Notes under the pieces: model-generated
What the model saw: only the letters and a program-made list of their open reading frames with translations
What the model was told of the DNA's origin: nothing
Databases searched by the model: none
Shown here: positions 59,037-64,000 of the stretch, one piece after another
Layout: the number at the start of each line of letters is the position of its first letter
How positions within the stretch are numbered: the first letter of the stretch is position 1
Assembly: GCA_963738545.1 (NCBI GenBank)
Contig: CAVTXA010000008.1
Coordinates: 1,067,683 to 1,131,682, forward strand
Length of the DNA stretch: 64,000 nt
Reading direction: 5' to 3'
From: Bog-756 sp963738545
GTDB taxonomy: Bacteria; Actinomycetota; Acidimicrobiia; Acidimicrobiales; RAAP-2
Position numbers and translations under genes: made by a program

Positions 59037-59082
59037 GATGATCTGGCCTCGGACTGAGAAGATCTGGCCTCGGACTGAGATG
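59029..59082 (+). repeat. 21-bp tandem repeat duplicating a gene end
   Basis: The unit CGGACTGAGATGATCTGGCC(T) occurs at 59029-59049 and again, with one change, at 59050-59070, and a third partial copy follows. The first copy contains the last codons and stop (TCGGACTGA) of the small gene. It looks like a recent slippage duplication of the gene end. Confidence 0.75.
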
Positions 59083-59137
59083 GGCTGGGTAGCGCCATGA
59101 TCTGGAGGTGTGGGCAGCGCGGTTCTAGGGTCAAGCC

Positions 59138-59593
59138 ATGACGACTTCACTGACGCGTGACGACTTCGACACCCTGACCGGAACCCATCTCGGGTTCTCC
59201 GAGTGGCTCGAAATCGACCAAGCCAGGGTCGATCTCTTCGCCGAGGCCACCGGCGATCACCAGTGGATCCATGTCGATCAGGAGCGGGCTGCCGCCGGGC
59301 CATTTGGCGGCACGATCGCCCACGGCTACCTCACGCTCTCGTTGCTTCCCTCCTTTTTGAAGCAACTGTGGGCGGTGGACGGCGTGAAGTTCGCCCTCAA
59401 CTACGGGTGCAACAAGGTGCGGTTCATATCGCCGGTGCGGGTGGGCAGCCGGCTGCGGGCCGGAGCCACGGTGGCTTCAGTCGAGCAGATCGGCGACGCC
59501 TATCAGGTGGTCCTGGTGGTGACCGTCGAGATCGAAGGGCAGGAGAAGCCGGCCTGCGTGGCCGAGGCCGTGTCGCGGTACACCTTCGGATGA
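59138..59593 (+). CDS. MaoC-like (R)-specific enoyl-CoA hydratase
   Basis: The 151-residue hotdog protein has the hydratase-2 motif FAEATGDHQWIHVDQERAAAG, with the catalytic Asp and His, then GPFGGTIAHGYLTLSL. It hydrates a 2-enoyl-CoA to a 3R-hydroxyacyl-CoA. ChsH1/ChsH2-type complexes link such enzymes with Ltp2-like aldolases, so it may act just before the protein at 55046. ATG 59138 follows a short gap from the repeats. The SDR gene at 59694 could oxidise the hydroxyacyl product. Confidence 0.92.
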   Translation: MTTSLTRDDFDTLTGTHLGFSEWLEIDQARVDLFAEATGDHQWIHVDQERAAAGPFGGTIAHGYLTLSLLPSFLKQLWAVDGVKFALNYGCNKVRFISPVRVGSRLRAGATVASVEQIGDAYQVVLVVTVEIEGQEKPACVAEAVSRYTFG

Positions 59594-59635
59594 CATCACG
59601 AATCGGGGATCGGGCGTATGGATCACAACTAGGTA

Positions 59636-59648
59636 CAATGATATAACT
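59636..59648 (+). promoter_or_regulatory. Shared motif upstream of the SDR gene (site 2)
   Basis: CAATGATATAACT matches TATTGATTTAACT at 60531 in 10 of 13 positions, with the AACT end and TGAT core conserved. It lies about 45 bases before the SDR ATG. It is the weakest of the three sites. Confidence 0.52.
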
Positions 59649-59693
59649 GATAGATGGTGGCGACGTGGTCAGGTCGGGGGAGACGGTGGCTCG

Positions 59694-60482
59694 ATGAACG
59701 CAGCCAGGTCCGTGCGCCCTGACGAGTTCAGCGGTCAGGTGGCGCTGATCACGGGTGCAGCGGGGAAAGGCATCGGTCGGGCTATCGCGGCGCGGCTGGC
59801 CTCTGGCGGTGCTGCCGTGGCCGTTACCGACATCCATGAGAAGCGTGTCAGGAGCGTTGTGGCGGAACTGCTGGATCTGATTCCTGGCGCCACCGTCGTC
59901 GGTCACGTCCTGGATGTCGCCGATCGAGCCGGCGTGGACGCCGTGGTTGCCGCGACACGGGCGGAGATCGGACCGGTCCGGATCCTCGTCAACAACGCCG
60001 CCGAGAACCTGACGGGACCCATCTTCGACTTCGACCCTGCCGCCTGGGATCGGGTCCTGGCCGTGAACCTCAGCGGCCCTTGGTATCTGGCCCGTACGAC
60101 CATGCCCCAGATGCGAGACGCCGGAGGCGGCGCCATCATCAATATCACCACCTACGCCCCCGACGTGGGGGGTGAGGGCCTCGAAACGCCCTACGCCGCC
60201 AGCAAGGGAGGGCTCAACGCCCTCACCCGCGCTCTGGCCTGGGAGGGCGGCCCGGCCGGGATTCGATGCAATGCCATCTCCATGGGGATCGTGGCCAAGA
60301 CCAAGTACGCCGATGACAACCCCGAGCAGGTCACTGCGTTCGGTATCGAACGGAGTCCCCTTCGGATTTTGCCGGACCCCACCGACATCGCTGAGGCCGC
60401 TGCCTTCCTCGCCGGCGAGGGAGCGAGGACCATCACCGGGGAGATCCTCAACGTGGCGTCGGGCACCTATATGAGGTCGTGA
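59694..60482 (+). CDS. Short-chain dehydrogenase/reductase
   Basis: The 262-residue SDR has the cofactor motif TGAAGKGIG (20-28), NNAAENL, and the active-site YAASK block. The Ser of the usual triad aligns with a Thr in INITTYAPD, a tolerated change in some SDRs. The C-terminal GEILNVASG is typical. It would oxidise a hydroxyacyl-CoA or alcohol with NAD(P). It sits between the MaoC gene and the importer operon and has its own shared-motif promoter. Absence of a strong ribosome site is typical of several genes here. Confidence 0.9.
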   Translation: MNAARSVRPDEFSGQVALITGAAGKGIGRAIAARLASGGAAVAVTDIHEKRVRSVVAELLDLIPGATVVGHVLDVADRAGVDAVVAATRAEIGPVRILVNNAAENLTGPIFDFDPAAWDRVLAVNLSGPWYLARTTMPQMRDAGGGAIINITTYAPDVGGEGLETPYAASKGGLNALTRALAWEGGPAGIRCNAISMGIVAKTKYADDNPEQVTAFGIERSPLRILPDPTDIAEAAAFLAGEGARTITGEILNVASGTYMRS

Positions 60483-60530
60483 CCGGCTGATCCCGACACT
60501 GCTTGCAATCCACCGGCCCACTATCTAGCT

Positions 60531-60551
60531 TATTGATTTAACTGTTTAGTG
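60531..60551 (+). promoter_or_regulatory. Shared motif upstream of the second importer operon (site 3)
   Basis: TATTGATTTAACT (60531-60543) is followed by TTAACT-GTTT-AGTGAA, a near-perfect inverted repeat at 60538-60551 (one mismatch). A promoter TTGCAA-N17-TAGCTT overlaps from 60504. The LivHMG start lies 35 bases downstream. Confidence 0.6.
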
Positions 60552-60585
60552 AACGCGGCGCAGACGTCCGGGGAGAGGGGGAGAC

Positions 60586-63359
60586 ATGGGCGAGTTGACC
60601 AGCGCAGTCATGCTCGGCGTTGGCGTAGGAGCCGTCTATGCCCTCCTCGCGCAGGGGATCGCCCTGATCTACCGAGGATCAGGGGTCCTCAACTTCTCCC
60701 AGGGTGCCTTCGCCATGGTGGGCGCGTTCAGTTTCAACGAGATGGTCGGTGGGATCCCTGTGTCGTTCGGGCCGGCCCTTCCTCACCTGCCCGTGGCTGA
60801 AGCCCTCGTCGTGGCCCTGCTCATCACCGGAATCCTCGGGCTCCTGACCAGCCAGCTCATCATGCGCCGGTTGCGCGCCGCCTCTCCGCTGGTGCGCATC
60901 ATCGCCACCCTGGGCGTCATGATCACCCTCAACGCAGTGGGCACACTCCGCTACGGAGCGGCCCAGGTCATCGGACCGACATCACTTCTGCCGACCGAGC
61001 CGGTGCACTTCTTCGGTACCACCGTCGGTCGCGACCGTCTGTGGCTCGCCCTGCTCGTGGCCGTGCTGTCCTTCGTCCTGTGGGCGCTCTTCCGGTACAC
61101 GCGCACCGGCCTTGCCACCTCCGGTGCCGCCGAGAACGAACGAGCCGCCGCCGCCCTCGGTTGGTCGCCCGAGCTCTTGGCCAGCCTCAACTGGACCTTC
61201 GGGGCCATGTTGGCGGCAGTGGCCGGCATCCTCATCGCACCGATTGCCGGTCTGACCGTCACCAACATGACGCTGATCCTGATCGCCGGCCTGGCCGCCG
61301 GTCTCATCGGCGGGTTCGTCTCGTTCCCCCTGATCCTGCTCGGCGGACTCGGGTTGGGGATAGCCGAGCAGTTGACCTCGCAGTATGTGTCCACCCCCGG
61401 AGTCTCGGGTGCGGTGCCCTTTTTGGTCATCGTGGCGTACCTGGTGGTCCGGGGGAGATCACTCCCGCAGCGGGGTCACCTCTTCGACCGGCTCCCGCGC
61501 CTCGGTACCGGCCGCATCAGACCGGTGACGGTTGCCGTGGGGACCATCGCCGGCGCGCTGCTCCTGGCTCGGGTGCTGTCCGGTGCCTGGGTAGCGGGTA
61601 TCACCGTGTCGCTGGGAGCGGCCCTGGTCATGCTGTCCATCGTGGTGGTCACCGGCTACGGCGGCCAGATCTCCCTGGCCCAGTTCTCGCTGGCCGGCGT
61701 CGGTGCCCTGATCGCCGGCCGTATCGTCTACTCGCTGCACTGGCCGTTCGAGGTCGCCGTCATCCTCGCTGTGCTGGGGACGGCGGCGGTCGGCGTCCTG
61801 GTGGGGATACCCGCTCTGCGCACCCGGGGCGTGAGCCTGGCCGTCGTCACCCTCGGCCTCGGGGTGACCATCCAGGATGTGGTGTTCAACAGTGCCTCGT
61901 TCACCGGAACGCCGGCCGGTACTCCGGTCGGCGCCCAGACGCTCTTCGGATTCAACATCGGGACCATCGACCACCCGGTTCGCTACGCCCTGGTCAGTCT
62001 GTTCGCCTTCGTGGTGTGCGGCTTGGCCGTGGCCAATCTTCGGCGCAGCCGATCGGGACGCCAGCTGGTGGCCGTGCGCGACAACGAGCGGGCCGCGGCA
62101 TCGATGGGCGTGAGCGTGGTCGGAATCAAGCTCTACGCCTTCGCCCTCTCCGCCGCCCTGGCCGCCGTCGGGGGCGTCCTGATCGGCTTCCAGGGCGGCA
62201 CCATCGACTTCCTGGCGTCGTTCTATCCCCTGCAGTCGATCAGCGCCCTGGCCCTGGCCACCATCGGAGGACTGGGCTACGTGATTGGTCCATTGATCGG
62301 ATCCACCCTCACCAGCAGTGGTGCGGCCTCGGTGCTCAGCCAGGGCTCCCAGTCCACGGGGCAGTACCTGGGCCTGATCGGAGGGCTCCTCTTGTTGCTG
62401 CTCCTCGTGGTGGCTCCCGACGGCCTGGCCTCGGTGGCCGAACAGGCCTTGGCCAGGTTCCCGAATCTGACCTTCAGGCTGAGGCGGACGGCGACGTCGG
62501 CGACCGAATCAATGGAGTCAGTGCCGACGGTGTCCCAGCGAGTGCAACCAGCCCATCTCGTCGTCAGTGGCCTATCGGTGCGGTTCGGTGGAGTCATAGC
62601 CGTCGAAGACCTGAGTTTCGACGTTTCGGCGGGCGAAGTACTGGGGTTGATCGGTCCCAACGGAGCCGGCAAGACCACGGTGGTGGACGCGGTCTCGGGG
62701 TTCGTGAACGCTCAGGAAGGCACCGTCACCATCAACAAAAGGGTCCTGGACCGACTGTCCCCGCACCGTCGTTCGCGACTCGGCCTGGCCCGTTCGTTCC
62801 AAGGGGTCGAGCTGTTCGACGACCTCTCGGTGCTCGAGAACCTCCAGGTCGTCGACGACGGCGCCTCCGTCTGGCGGCGAGTGACCGATCTGGTGTGGCC
62901 GGGACGCATTCCGCTCCATCCGGCCGCCCTGGCTGCGGTGAAGGCGTTCGGACTGGAGCAGGATCTCGAGGCCAAGCCACCGGAGCTCTCGTTCGGCCGC
63001 CGACGGCTGGTGGCCATCGCCCGGGCCGTCGCCGCCGATCCCTCCGTCCTGCTGTTGGACGAGCCGGCCGCCGGTCTCGATGACCACGAGAGCGCCGAAC
63101 TGGCCACCTTGGTGCGCCGCCTGGCCGACGAGTGGGGGATCGCCGTCCTCCTGATCGAGCACGACATGGACTTCGTATTCGGCGCCTGCGACCGGATCAT
63201 CGTGCTCCAGTCCGGACGCCAGATCGCTACCGGGTCCACCGACGAGATCCGTGACGACCCCGCCGTCATCGAGGCCTATCTGGGTGACGAGAGCGCAGAG
63301 GGAGCATTGGAGTCGGCGGTGGCCGAGCCGGCGCCCCGGACAGTGTCGGGGGTGTCGCC

Positions 63360-63363
<4 letters not shown>
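60586..63363 (+). CDS. LivH-LivM-LivG fusion (second copy)
   Basis: The 925-residue protein has the same three-part layout as that at 33047: LivH with AVYALLAQGIALIYRGSG and GVLNFSQGAFAMVG, LivM with IVVVTGYGGQISLAQFSLAGV, a linker with METVP-type polar residues, and a LivG ATPase with Walker A GPNGAGKTT, signature LSFGRRRLV and Walker B VLLLDEP. It differs from the first copy over the loops and linker, and uses GC-rich codons. It is followed directly by LivF. No binding-protein gene is in the window, so one may lie downstream. A homodimer would be over-supplied with LivG unless only one permease pair is active. Confidence 0.9.

Positions 63364-64000
<637 letters not shown>

Noticed and set aside
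61041..63083. 680-residue plus-strand frame inside the second LivHMG gene
   Set aside because: Arg/Gly-rich shadow of the real frame; the LivHMG frame has all transporter motifs.

Overview
The window comes from a high-GC actinobacterium. An Acidimicrobiia-like soil lineage is my best guess, from overall character only. It carries an Rpf-type cell-wall lytic enzyme, an F420-type luciferase-like oxidoreductase, a SpoIIE/STAS/HATPase partner-switching set, many GTG starts and many short ATGA/GTGA overlaps. I saw no rRNA, tRNA, CRISPR array or phage module.

Region 1 (1 to about 24.05 kb) is strongly GC-rich housekeeping and general metabolism: Rpf-like protein, SurE, an aldose epimerase, a dienelactone hydrolase, a PrmC-like methyltransferase, two membrane proteins, a DinB-like protein, a Baeyer-Villiger-type flavin monooxygenase followed by an LLM oxidoreductase, a DoxX protein, an HSL-type esterase, a DUF427 protein overlapping a thioesterase, an aldehyde dehydrogenase, the partner-switching genes, an MFS exporter divergent from a MarR regulator, and a GH43/LarA-like/mannitol-dehydrogenase carbohydrate group. 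The last dehydrogenase lacks its N-terminus and faces a decayed IS110 transposase.

Region 2 (about 24.05 to 51 kb) is visibly lower in GC, has AT-rich intergenic DNA and two transposase remnants, and looks like a transferred catabolic island. It encodes a Rieske oxygenase, a LigB-type extradiol dioxygenase, a LigJ-like hydratase and three RraA/LigK-type aldolases. Together these are the enzymes of a gallate-type 4,5-cleavage route ending in pyruvate and oxaloacetate. It also has a branched-chain-type ABC importer (binding protein, a three-domain LivH-LivM-LivG fusion, LivF), a frameshifted RidA, two further amidohydrolases, an aldo/keto reductase, an acyl-CoA ligase, a thiolase with a DUF35 partner, an acyl-CoA dehydrogenase, an alpha/beta hydrolase and three GntR/FCD regulators. 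Most transcription units start with AT-rich, often palindromic promoter/operator sequences that resemble one another.

Region 3 (about 51 to 64 kb) returns to higher GC and holds a second acyl-CoA catabolic cluster: a tandem CaiB/BaiF CoA-transferase, a thiolase-like protein lacking the usual Cys and His paired with a DUF35 protein (Ltp2/ChsH2-like arrangement), an amidohydrolase, a TetR regulator, a MaoC hydratase, an SDR, and a second LivHMG fusion followed by LivF, which has an apparent frameshift and runs off the window. Three promoters here share a 13-bp motif that may be the operator of a local regulon. Substrates of both clusters are inferred from enzyme families only.
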